Shown: positions 1 to 4,953 of the stretch, one piece after another
Numbering within the stretch: position 1 is the stretch's first letter
Layout: each line of letters opens with the position of its first letter
NCBI GenBank assembly: GCA_027311125.1
Contig: DAICZO010000228.1
Coordinates: forward strand, 1 to 5,669
Reading direction: 5' to 3'
Source: Acidobacteriaceae bacterium
GTDB taxonomy: Bacteria > Acidobacteriota > Terriglobia > Terriglobales > Acidobacteriaceae
DNA: 5,669 bases
Notes under the pieces: generated by a model
What the model was told of the DNA's origin: nothing
What the model saw: the letters and a program-made list of their open reading frames with translations, nothing else
Databases searched by the model: none
Made by a program: the position numbers and the translations under genes

Positions 1-428
1 TCACAGCGTCGCGCCATCTCGATCCGCTCCGCCGGCGGCTGCTCATTCACATCCTCGAAGTACAGGTTCAGATCGCCCGTAAGCTGGCCAAACTCCTCCA
101 CCTCCGGCAGTCCCGCAAACGGATCCTCACTGGTAATCTTCGCCAGTGTCACCGCCCCATCCACCAGCCGCGCAATGCTCTCCGCCGAGAAGTCCGACGA
201 CGAAGTACTCGCCGTCCTCTGACCGATAAACACCCGCAGCCCCACCGCCCGCGAGCCCGACTCCTTCAGCGTCTCCACCTGACCCAGCCGCACCAGTGCC
301 GAGAACTCATCGCCCTCATACACCACCGCCTCGGCATCCGTAGCCCCAGCCTTCCGGGCCTTCGCCACAACATCCGCAGCAAGCTGCTTCAAATCAGTTT
401 GGATCGAAACGGACGCGAGAGAAGACAA
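1..428 (-). CDS. tldE: TldE/PmbA, non-catalytic subunit of TldD/TldE protease (N-terminal part, runs off left edge)
   Basis: The first 142 codons of a TldE (PmbA) homologue are present; the frame is still open at position 1. TldE pairs with TldD to form a cytoplasmic protease that cleaves unfolded peptides; TldE lacks the metal site and shapes the substrate chamber. Visible signatures are the N-terminal helix LKQLAADVVAKARKAGA (about residues 13-29), the strand/turn VRLGQVETLKESGSRAVGLR (46-65), a serine-rich turn RTASTSSSDFS (71-81) and the LVDGAVTLAK helix (88-97) ending in TSEDPFAGLP, all typical of PmbA N-termini. The start is TTG, because no in-frame ATG occurs before codon 138. A good Shine-Dalgarno AAGGAG (plus-strand 436-441) sits 7 nt upstream. 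It lies 1 nt after the stop of the preceding zinc-ribbon gene, so the two are probably translationally coupled. The apparent stop at the extreme left edge is out of frame. Confidence 0.9.
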   Translation of the reverse strand, partial: MSSLASVSIQTDLKQLAADVVAKARKAGATDAEAVVYEGDEFSALVRLGQVETLKESGSRAVGLRVFIGQRTASTSSSDFSAESIARLVDGAVTLAKITSEDPFAGLPEVEEFGQLTGDLNLYFEDVNEQPPAERIEMARRC

Positions 429-429
429 G

Positions 430-675
430 CTAAGACTCCTTGCAGGTTAAGTTGTTTGGTTTACACTTTGGGTCGCCAGGGAAATGCTCGCCGTGAGGAG
501 GCACTTTGCCGCCGTGTGGTCTCGCTCGTTGCTTGCATACCGGACAGAGGAAGCTCGCAGCCTCACCCGTTCGTCTTGCCGCTTCCCGAATCCGCAAAGC
601 TTCCTCTATACAGACTGGCTCGCAACGCTTTCTGCCAGACACGCGGTCGATTAGGAGTTGTTGCATCTGGACCAT
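430..675 (-). CDS. Small zinc-ribbon protein (third, divergent member of the cluster)
   Basis: An 81-residue protein of unknown function. Residues 1-40 are a basic, probably helical segment with EEALRIREAARRTGE at 24-38. A putative zinc site follows: C44-P-V-C47, H54, H61, H64 and C71. The pattern CxxC, then about 16 residues, then HF and a Cys 7 residues later is that of a small bacterial zinc-ribbon family resembling the N-terminal ribbon of competence protein CoiA (recalled similarity, not searched). The two 102-residue proteins nearby share the CxxC...EH...C spacing, so this is probably a distant relative. The ATG at 675 was chosen because AAGGGA lies 4 nt upstream, overlapping the hicB stop. 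An open frame up to 729 would overlap hicB by 46 bp, and the ATG at 666 is a weaker alternative. Its stop is 1 nt before the tldE TTG. Confidence 0.7.
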   Translation of the reverse strand: MVQMQQLLIDRVSGRKRCEPVCIEEALRIREAARRTGEAASFLCPVCKQRARPHGGKVPPHGEHFPGDPKCKPNNLTCKES

Positions 676-683
676 GGATTCCC

Positions 684-953
684 TTAGGCCGAAATCGCTT
701 CCGCAACCGGCATCCCGATCACCAGCCACTCGGCAAAGCCATCCTCCGGAACTTCCACCAGTCGCGTCGTTGCCGCAGGTATCGGTTGGCCATCCAGCGC
801 CAGACCCTCAAGGTGAAACTCAAGAGCTTCGCGGAGGTTCTGACGCAACTCCTCCAGCGAGTGGCCTGTACTCGCGCATCCCGGAACATCCGGCGCGAAG
901 CCGCTCATGTTCTCCGGGCCACTCTCATAGATCACAAGATAACGTCGGTTCAT
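684..953 (-). CDS. hicB: HicB-family antitoxin
   Basis: An 89-residue HicB protein, predicted to bind and neutralise the HicA ribonuclease encoded just upstream. Residues 1-52 show the degenerate RNase-H-like HicB fold: strand RRYLVIYE (3-10), then GFAPDVPGCASTGHSLEEL (18-36) with the family motif PDVPGC, then helix LREALEFHLEGL (40-51). The tail from about 56 (PIPAATTRLVEV) is short and shows no ribbon-helix-helix or helix-turn-helix domain, whereas longer HicB proteins carry one for autorepression. The ATG overlaps the hicA stop as ATGA, so the toxin gene is first and the two are translationally coupled, the usual hicAB order. A GGGG stretch inside the end of hicA may serve as the ribosome site. 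A member of the looser HicB-like (UPF0150) family is the alternative, but the adjacent HicA makes the assignment firm. Confidence 0.9.
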   Translation of the reverse strand: MNRRYLVIYESGPENMSGFAPDVPGCASTGHSLEELRQNLREALEFHLEGLALDGQPIPAATTRLVEVPEDGFAEWLVIGMPVAEAISA

Positions 954-1138
954 CGCTGATACCCCGCTTGCTTCAGGATACTCTGCAACGTCTTCGGATG
1001 AAACTCGTCATTCGGATGACCCGGAACCGTAATTGTTCCGGGCTTTTCCGGATGCTTGAACTGGCGATGACTCCCCTTCTGCCGGGCAAGATACCATCCA
1101 TCATCCTGAAGCTGTCGTAAGAGATCGCGGACCTTCAT
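950..1138 (-). CDS. hicA: HicA-family mRNA interferase toxin
   Basis: A 62-residue HicA toxin: a small double-stranded-RNA-binding-fold protein that in characterised systems cleaves mRNA and halts translation. It starts MKVRDLLRQLQDDGW, then shows the diagnostic KGSHRQFKHP (residues 21-30) with the catalytic histidine H24. The second strand is GTITVPGHPNDEFHPKTL (34-51) and the last helix SILKQAGY (53-60). Its length is normal for the family and all key residues are present, so the toxin looks intact. The open frame extends upstream to 1231, but that extension overlaps the preceding gene and is not HicA-like, so the ATG at 1138 was chosen. No convincing Shine-Dalgarno precedes it (only GGAC, 2 nt before the start). 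It may therefore rely on coupling to the zinc-ribbon gene that stops 17 nt upstream. Product type is very likely; activity is inferred. Confidence 0.92.
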   Translation of the reverse strand: MKVRDLLRQLQDDGWYLARQKGSHRQFKHPEKPGTITVPGHPNDEFHPKTLQSILKQAGYQR

Positions 1139-1155
1139 CTGTCCGATACTACCAA

Positions 1156-1464
1156 CTACCGAACAGGGCTTTGCGACATCCGCGGCAACCGGCCATCCGT
1201 CGCCGTCAGAAAGTGAATTCCTGCCGAGCAATACTCCGAGTCGCTCTTCAGCTTGTGCTCGATATGCGGCGGTGGCGCATTCTCAACATGCCGCCGAAAC
1301 AGCTTCACCGCGCCCGAACAGTCCTTGCACCGAAACTCCGTATCGCTGTCAATCAACGCCTCAGCCAGCAGCTTTACCTTCCAGAAAGGCTCATACCCAC
1401 CCGTGGCACGCACTCGCCGGCGCTTCACTTCACACTCGTAAAACTTCTCGCGCTCGACTGCCAT
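1156..1464 (-). CDS. Small zinc-ribbon protein, tandem copy 2
   Basis: A 102-residue protein of unknown function, about two-thirds identical without gaps (67/102 by eye) to the gene at 1538-1846. The N-terminus MAVEREKFYECEVKRRRV is short, charged and strand-like. GGYEPFWKVKLLAEALIDS (22-40) follows, then FRCKDCSGAVKL (44-55) and HIEHKL (67-72). Predicted metal ligands are C46, C49, H70 and C79, in the same CxxC/EH/C arrangement as the protein at 430-675. There is no signal peptide or membrane segment, so it is likely cytoplasmic. The Shine-Dalgarno GAGGTG lies 4 nt before the ATG. It follows copy 1 after 73 bp and precedes hicA by 17 bp. Nucleic-acid binding is plausible from the basic KRRRVR and the ribbon, but this is inference. 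Confidence 0.78.
   Translation of the reverse strand: MAVEREKFYECEVKRRRVRATGGYEPFWKVKLLAEALIDSDTEFRCKDCSGAVKLFRRHVENAPPPHIEHKLKSDSEYCSAGIHFLTATDGRLPRMSQSPVR
1300..1329. repeat. 30-bp exact repeat shared with 1682-1711 (copy 2 of the zinc-ribbon duplication)
   Basis: This 30-bp stretch is identical, base for base, to 1682-1711 and encodes the zinc-ribbon core CKDCSGAVKL in both genes. Flanking sequence differs at many synonymous sites. It is the most conserved patch of a gene duplication with a period of 382 bp, rather than an independent repeat element. Confidence 0.8.
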
Positions 1465-1537
1465 TGGTCACCTCGGGAACACTCGGTTGTACTGCGTTGA
1501 TTCGTTCTTTCCACTATGCGTATAGCGGCCCGCTCAG

Positions 1538-1846
1538 CTACTCCACCGGATGCGCCGACGCCTTCGCCTCACGCCCATCTGTCGCCTTCTTGAACAGCAT
1601 TCCGCCCAGGCAAAACTCGGAGTCGGCCGGCAGCTTGTGCTCAACATACGGCGTCGTCCCCGTCTTGGCGTTCCGGCCCATCAGCTTCACCGCGCCCGAA
1701 CAGTCCTTGCAGCGAAACTCCGTGTCGGCATCGACCAACGCTTCCGCAACCGTCTTTACTTTCCAGAAAGGTTCATACCCGCCGCCAACTTTCACGCGCC
1801 GCCGTTTTACTTCGCACTCGTAGATCTTCTCGCGTTCAACGGCCAT
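1538..1846 (-). CDS. Small zinc-ribbon protein, tandem copy 1
   Basis: A 102-residue protein of unknown function and paralogue of the gene at 1156-1464. The order is the same: MAVEREKIYECEVKRRRV, then GGYEPFWKVKTVAEALVDA (22-40), FRCKDCSGAVKL (44-55), VEHKL (68-72) and a variable tail. Putative zinc ligands C46, C49, H70 and C79 are all kept. Against copy 2, residues 1-55 match at 47 positions, but residues 56-102 match at only 20, so the second half evolves faster. Its ATG shares one base with the tldD stop (TAATG), and AGGA lies 5 nt upstream. It is almost certainly translated from the tldD message. It could be an adaptor, a nucleic-acid-binding protein or a protease substrate; nothing in the sequence decides this. 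Confidence 0.78.
   Translation of the reverse strand: MAVEREKIYECEVKRRRVKVGGGYEPFWKVKTVAEALVDADTEFRCKDCSGAVKLMGRNAKTGTTPYVEHKLPADSEFCLGGMLFKKATDGREAKASAHPVE
1682..1711. repeat. 30-bp exact repeat shared with 1300-1329 (copy 1 of the zinc-ribbon duplication)
   Basis: This is the counterpart of the stretch at 1300-1329, in direct orientation. It spans the CxxC-encoding part of the first zinc-ribbon gene. The identity, including third codon positions, suggests recent duplication or local gene conversion between the copies. Confidence 0.8.
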
Positions 1847-3291
1847 TATTGTCCTGTTCCTCCGACCGTCATGCGGTCGAGCTTCACTGTCGGCATCCCT
1901 ACGCCAACCGGCACACTTTGTCCGGCCTTGCCGCAGGTGCCAATTCCTTCGTCCAGCGCCAGATCGTTCCCAACCATCGACACATACTTCAGTGCCTCCG
2001 GCCCGTTCCCAATCAACGTCGCGCCCTTCACCGGACGAGTCACCTTACCGTCTTCAATCAGGTAAGCCTCACTCGCCGAGAACACAAACTTGCCGTTCGT
2101 AATGTCTACCTGCCCACCACCAAAGTTCACCGCGTACAACCCGCGCTTCACACTCTTGATGATGTCTTCCGGCATGTCCTCGCCATTCAGCATGTACGTG
2201 TTCGTCATGCGTGGCATCGGAATATGGTGGTAACTCTCCCGCCGTCCGCTCCCCGTATTCGGCATTCCCATCAGCCGCGAGTTCAGCTTGTCCGAGAGAA
2301 ACCCCTTCAGTATCCCGTTCTCGATCAGCACCGTCTCCTGGGTCGGGTTGCCCTCGTCGTCCATGTTGATCGACCCGCGACGATTCGGCATCAGTCCGTT
2401 GTCAACCACCGTCACCTTGCTGCTCGCCACCTGCTGGCCAATCAATCCCGCAAACGCCGAGGTCTTCTTCCTGTTGAAGTCCGCCTCCAACCCATGTCCT
2501 ACCGCTTCATGCAGCAGCACCCCGGGCCAACCCGGGCCCAGCACCACTTCCATCTCACCCGCCTGAGCCTCCACCGCCCCTAACTGCAGAATCGCCGTCC
2601 GCGCTGCCTCCCGTGCATAGTGCTCTGGGCTCTTGTCGCCTTCAAAGAAGTCCAGCGTTACCCGCCCACCGCCCCCGCTCGTCCCACGCGCCGTACTGGT
2701 CGCGTCCTTCGCAATCACAAAAACATTCAGCCTCGCCAGTGGCTGCGTGTCGCTGGCAAACGTCCCATCGCTCGCCGCCACCAGAATCCGCCGCAACTCA
2801 TCGTTGAACCCCGCCCGCACCTGCGTAATCCGAGGATCGTAATCCCGCGCAGCCTTATCGGCCCGCTGGATCAGCAGCAGCTTCGCTGCAATCTCTGCAT
2901 CGCTAGTGGCACCTGCCACCGGGTACAGAGAGTTTGGCGTCTCCGTATGCCGAAACCCGCTCATCAATTCTTTTGCTGGCCCACTTGCAATCAGTGCCGC
3001 TGTCCGAGCCGCACGCAGCAGCCGTTCGCTCGAAAGATCATCCGTATACGCATACCCTGTGCGTTCACCGGACACTACGCGAATCCCGCACCCTACGCTG
3101 ATCCCCTGGCTCGCCGACTTCACCAGCGACTCATCCACACCCAGCGCTGTCGACGTAACCGACTCAAAGTAAAGGTCAGCGTAATCCCCACCCGCCGAAA
3201 GCGCCTCCCCCAGGCAGCGTTCCATCAAGCGTTCCGAAAGTCCCAGCTTCTCGATGAAGTAGCGCTTATGGTCAGGAGCAGGTATGGTCAT
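1846..3291 (-). CDS. tldD: TldD, metalloprotease subunit of TldD/TldE
   Basis: A 481-residue TldD, the zinc-dependent catalytic subunit that with TldE forms a cytoplasmic protease degrading unfolded peptides. In E. coli it matures microcin B17 and degrades the CcdA antitoxin. The N-terminal domain shows GGDYADLYFES (about 34-44). The metal motif HEAVGH spans residues 261-266 (HExxxH: H261, E262, H266), followed by GLEADFN. RMTNTYM begins at 361. C453, in GTCGKAGQSVPVGVGMPT, is the expected C-terminal cysteine ligand. All catalytic elements are intact. The ATG at 3291 was chosen because it gives 481 residues, the E. coli TldD length, and a natural N-terminus (MTIPAPDHKRYF). A GTG at 3357 would add 22 residues of unfamiliar sequence, although it overlaps the upstream stop as GTGA. 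Neither start has a strong Shine-Dalgarno. The stop overlaps the next gene's ATG. Confidence 0.95.
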   Translation of the reverse strand: MTIPAPDHKRYFIEKLGLSERLMERCLGEALSAGGDYADLYFESVTSTALGVDESLVKSASQGISVGCGIRVVSGERTGYAYTDDLSSERLLRAARTAALIASGPAKELMSGFRHTETPNSLYPVAGATSDAEIAAKLLLIQRADKAARDYDPRITQVRAGFNDELRRILVAASDGTFASDTQPLARLNVFVIAKDATSTARGTSGGGGRVTLDFFEGDKSPEHYAREAARTAILQLGAVEAQAGEMEVVLGPGWPGVLLHEAVGHGLEADFNRKKTSAFAGLIGQQVASSKVTVVDNGLMPNRRGSINMDDEGNPTQETVLIENGILKGFLSDKLNSRLMGMPNTGSGRRESYHHIPMPRMTNTYMLNGEDMPEDIIKSVKRGLYAVNFGGGQVDITNGKFVFSASEAYLIEDGKVTRPVKGATLIGNGPEALKYVSMVGNDLALDEGIGTCGKAGQSVPVGVGMPTVKLDRMTVGGTGQ

Positions 3292-3353
3292 TGTCTCGAT
3301 TCTAGGCTTCTCCACCACCCGCGGCAAATGCGGGCCTCCCCGCACCCTCGTCG

Positions 3354-4214
3354 TCACCGTCCGTGCGAGGGGTCAGCCGACCGCGCTACGCTCAAATCCA
3401 GATGCATTCCCGGCAGCTCCGGAACATAGCAGTTTCCATCCGCGGCATACGTCTGCGCACACGCCGCCGTGTTCTCCTTCCGTCGCGGAGACTGCGCATA
3501 CTGCCACACCGACGCCCCTTCCGTACCACTCGCCTCCAGCTTCGGTGCCGCCAGCCTGCACCCGTTCGATGGCGGGCAAGCGTCCTCATACACCCACAAC
3601 GTCACCTCCTGCAGATGCCTCTGTTTCACCCGCGTCCGTATGTCCTCCGCCGTCGTAATCGTCACTCCCGGCCCCTCGCTCACCGGCTGTCCGCTCGCAT
3701 ACACCCCCGCCCGATACCCATGCCCCGCCACCCACTCCGTCCATCCCAGCAGATACTCCGCCTGCTCCGGCAACAGTCGACCACCCTCTTCCTGATCCAA
3801 AAACAAAATCGTCCCCGGCGGAAATCCCTCTCGCCGCGCTGCTGTCACAGCCTCCGCCGCATCCGCCTCGCCTATCGCCTTGGCGCTCGTCCGACTCGTC
3901 TTCTGCACCTTGCGAATCGCTGTATCCTCCCGCCCATTGGCCAGCACCAGGAACCCGAACCCTTGCTTCACCAGCGCCTGACGTCGCCCCAGCCAGCTAT
4001 TCGCCGTCTCGCCCGGTGGATTCGTCAGCCAGTACCCCACAAACGAGAAGTGCTGTCGCAGAGTCGCCAACGCGGCATCGCCCGGATACTCGTTCCGGTC
4101 AAACCCCACATACTGCCGCGCGCTCCCCGCTCCGGCCACACCAAGCCCTCGCTCCTGCGCCCCGGCCAGCAGGGAACTCACCCCGAAAAGTACAGCAGCT
4201 AACAGCACCCGCAT
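3354..4214 (-). CDS. Secreted protein with DUF1906 / Rv2525c-like glycoside-hydrolase-like domain
   Basis: A 286-residue exported protein. Residues 1-19 are a Sec-type signal peptide (MRVLLAAVLFGVSSLLAGA) with probable cleavage before QE. The mature part looks like a TIM-barrel glycoside-hydrolase-like domain related to the GH25-lysozyme fold. Signs are YVGFDRNEYPG (about 35-45) with D39 at the end of strand 1, FSFVGYWL (56-63), GFGFLVLANG (85-94), ILFLDQEEGG with D140 and E142/E143, GYRAGVYASG (166-175), VTLWVYE, then VWQYAQSP (236-243) and HLDLSVA (271-277). Cysteines 213, 219, 252 and 262 could form two disulfides outside the cytoplasm. The substrate is unknown; peptidoglycan or another glycan is only a guess. 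The ATG at 4214 was chosen for GGAG 7 nt upstream and a clean signal peptide; an open frame reaches 4244. Its stop lies 62 bp before the tldD ATG, suggesting cotranscription. Confidence 0.75.
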   Translation of the reverse strand: MRVLLAAVLFGVSSLLAGAQERGLGVAGAGSARQYVGFDRNEYPGDAALATLRQHFSFVGYWLTNPPGETANSWLGRRQALVKQGFGFLVLANGREDTAIRKVQKTSRTSAKAIGEADAAEAVTAARREGFPPGTILFLDQEEGGRLLPEQAEYLLGWTEWVAGHGYRAGVYASGQPVSEGPGVTITTAEDIRTRVKQRHLQEVTLWVYEDACPPSNGCRLAAPKLEASGTEGASVWQYAQSPRRKENTAACAQTYAADGNCYVPELPGMHLDLSVARSADPSHGR

Positions 4215-4304
4215 GGGAGAACTCCAGACACAATCCACTCTCAACTCAGCTTACAGAACCACTTGTGCTAATTTCTTCTCATAACCCTCATCAAGGAAAA
4301 GCTC
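4215..4304. promoter_or_regulatory. Divergent intergenic region, presumed promoters for both flanking genes
   Basis: This 90-bp gap separates divergent genes and is AT-richer than its surroundings, so it should carry both promoters. For the minus strand a weak pair fits: TTGATG (plus-strand 4289-4294) and TAGCAC (4265-4270) with an 18-bp spacer. It would drive the secreted protein-tldD operon, and its -35 box would overlap the ribosome site of the plus-strand gene. I see no convincing -35/-10 pair for the plus strand. The placement is inferred mainly from gene orientation. Confidence 0.4.
4293..4297 (+). promoter_or_regulatory. Shine-Dalgarno of the DinB/YfiT-like gene
   Basis: AAGGA sits 7 nt upstream of the ATG at 4305, normal spacing, and fixes the start of that gene. 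Confidence 0.75.
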
Positions 4305-4838
4305 ATGCCAACACCTGACCTCGATCCCCGCTACCCCGTTGGTAAGTTCAACCGCCCCGAGACCATCTCCAAGGACGAAGTCATCGGAGCCATTGCCACC
4401 CTTGCCGATCTCCCCAGCGAGCTTCGCAACGCTGTTCAGGGTCTCAGCTACGCCCAGCTCAACATCCCCTACCGCGACGGCGGCTGGAACTCCCGCCAGG
4501 TCGTTCACCACCTCGCCGACAGCCACATGAACGCCATCATCCGCCTGCGCCTCGCCCTCACCGAAGACTGGCCCACCATCAAGCCCTACAACGAGGCCGC
4601 CTGGGCCAACCTCCACGACTACACCGCCCCCGTCGAGTGGTCCCTCGAGATCCTCGAAAGCGTCCATGCCCGCTTGGTTATGCTCCTCCAGCACCTTACC
4701 GAACAGCAGTGGCAGCGCGGCTTCGTCCATCCCGTCATGGGCCGCATGAACCTCGAACACGCCACCCTCCTCTACGGCTGGCACTCCCGCCACCACGTCG
4801 CCCACATCACCCACCTTCGCAGCAGGCAGCACTGGTAG
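4305..4838 (+). CDS. DinB/YfiT-family putative metal-dependent hydrolase (BstA-like thiol transferase)
   Basis: A 177-residue cytoplasmic protein of the DinB four-helix-bundle superfamily, YfiT subgroup. The N-terminus carries the YfiT signature DPRYPVGKF (7-15). The first metal-ligand region is YRDGGWNSRQVVHHLADSHMN (56-76) with H68/H69, followed by RLRLALTEDWPTIKPYNE (81-98). The last helix holds YGWHSRHHVAHI (157-168) with H160 and H164. The three-histidine arrangement matches the metal site known for B. subtilis YfiT, so the site looks intact. Related proteins act as bacillithiol S-transferases (BstA), joining a low-molecular-weight thiol to electrophiles; here substrate and thiol are unknown. 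Length is close to the family norm. It is transcribed away from the tldD operon with its own Shine-Dalgarno. The subfamily assignment is strong; the biochemical role is inferred. Confidence 0.9.
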   Translation: MPTPDLDPRYPVGKFNRPETISKDEVIGAIATLADLPSELRNAVQGLSYAQLNIPYRDGGWNSRQVVHHLADSHMNAIIRLRLALTEDWPTIKPYNEAAWANLHDYTAPVEWSLEILESVHARLVMLLQHLTEQQWQRGFVHPVMGRMNLEHATLLYGWHSRHHVAHITHLRSRQHW

Positions 4839-4859
4839 CCGCTCCGTGTTCTCCAGTGC
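4829..4859 (+). terminator. Weak inverted repeat at the end of the DinB/YfiT-like gene
   Basis: GCACTGG (4829-4835) pairs perfectly with CCAGTGC (4853-4859) across a 17-nt loop, right at the stop codon. The stem is short, the loop long and no T-run follows. At best it is a weak hairpin, not a standard intrinsic terminator. Confidence 0.15.
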
Positions 4860-4918
4860 CCACGCCTCCTGCTTCCGTCATCGCGGGCGTACCTCGACGT
4901 TCCACTTTCAACTGCCCC

Positions 4919-4947
4919 TTGTCTAACCCGCACCCTGCCGATAGCAT
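4919..4947 (+). promoter_or_regulatory. Possible sigma-70-type promoter for a leaderless transcript
   Basis: TTGTCT (4919-4924) and TAGCAT (4942-4947) are separated by 17 bp; each matches the consensus box at 4 of 6 positions. A start site about 7 nt after the -10 box would fall on the A of the ATG at 4954, which lacks a Shine-Dalgarno. The spacing is suggestive, but such matches can arise by chance. Confidence 0.35.
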
Positions 4948-4953
4948 CCTTCC

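Noticed and set aside
1..3. TGA on the minus strand at the left edge as the end of tldE
   Set aside because: Out of frame with the TldE reading; the gene is simply cut by the window edge and is far shorter than the family.
676..729. Upstream extension of the third zinc-ribbon gene to 729
   Set aside because: It overlaps the end of hicB and lacks a Shine-Dalgarno; the ATG at 675 has one and gives a compact protein.
399..1120. Overlapping plus-strand open frames opposite hicAB and the third zinc-ribbon gene
   Set aside because: They oppose recognisable HicA and HicB and show no domain or ribosome site.
1511..1527. Near-palindrome CTATGCGTATAG between the two tandem zinc-ribbon genes as an operator or promoter
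   Set aside because: Only a 4-bp arm is perfect, and no matching -35 element lies at suitable distance on the minus strand.
1300..1711. Pair of 30-bp identical repeats as a CRISPR or attachment site
   Set aside because: Only two copies 382 bp apart, both within homologous coding sequence and in register with the gene duplication.
1849..3429. Plus-strand open frames opposite tldD (1849-2583 and 2620-3429)
   Set aside because: Antisense to an intact TldD; His/Arg/Pro-rich with no recognisable domain.
3363..4202. Long plus-strand open frame (279 codons) opposite the secreted protein gene
   Set aside because: Arg/Pro-rich, low-complexity product; antisense to a gene with a clear signal peptide and domain. 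It arises from biased codon use.
4251..4832. Long minus-strand open frame (193 codons) opposite the DinB/YfiT-like gene
   Set aside because: Gly/Val/Glu-rich antisense shadow; the plus strand encodes a complete, motif-bearing protein with a Shine-Dalgarno.
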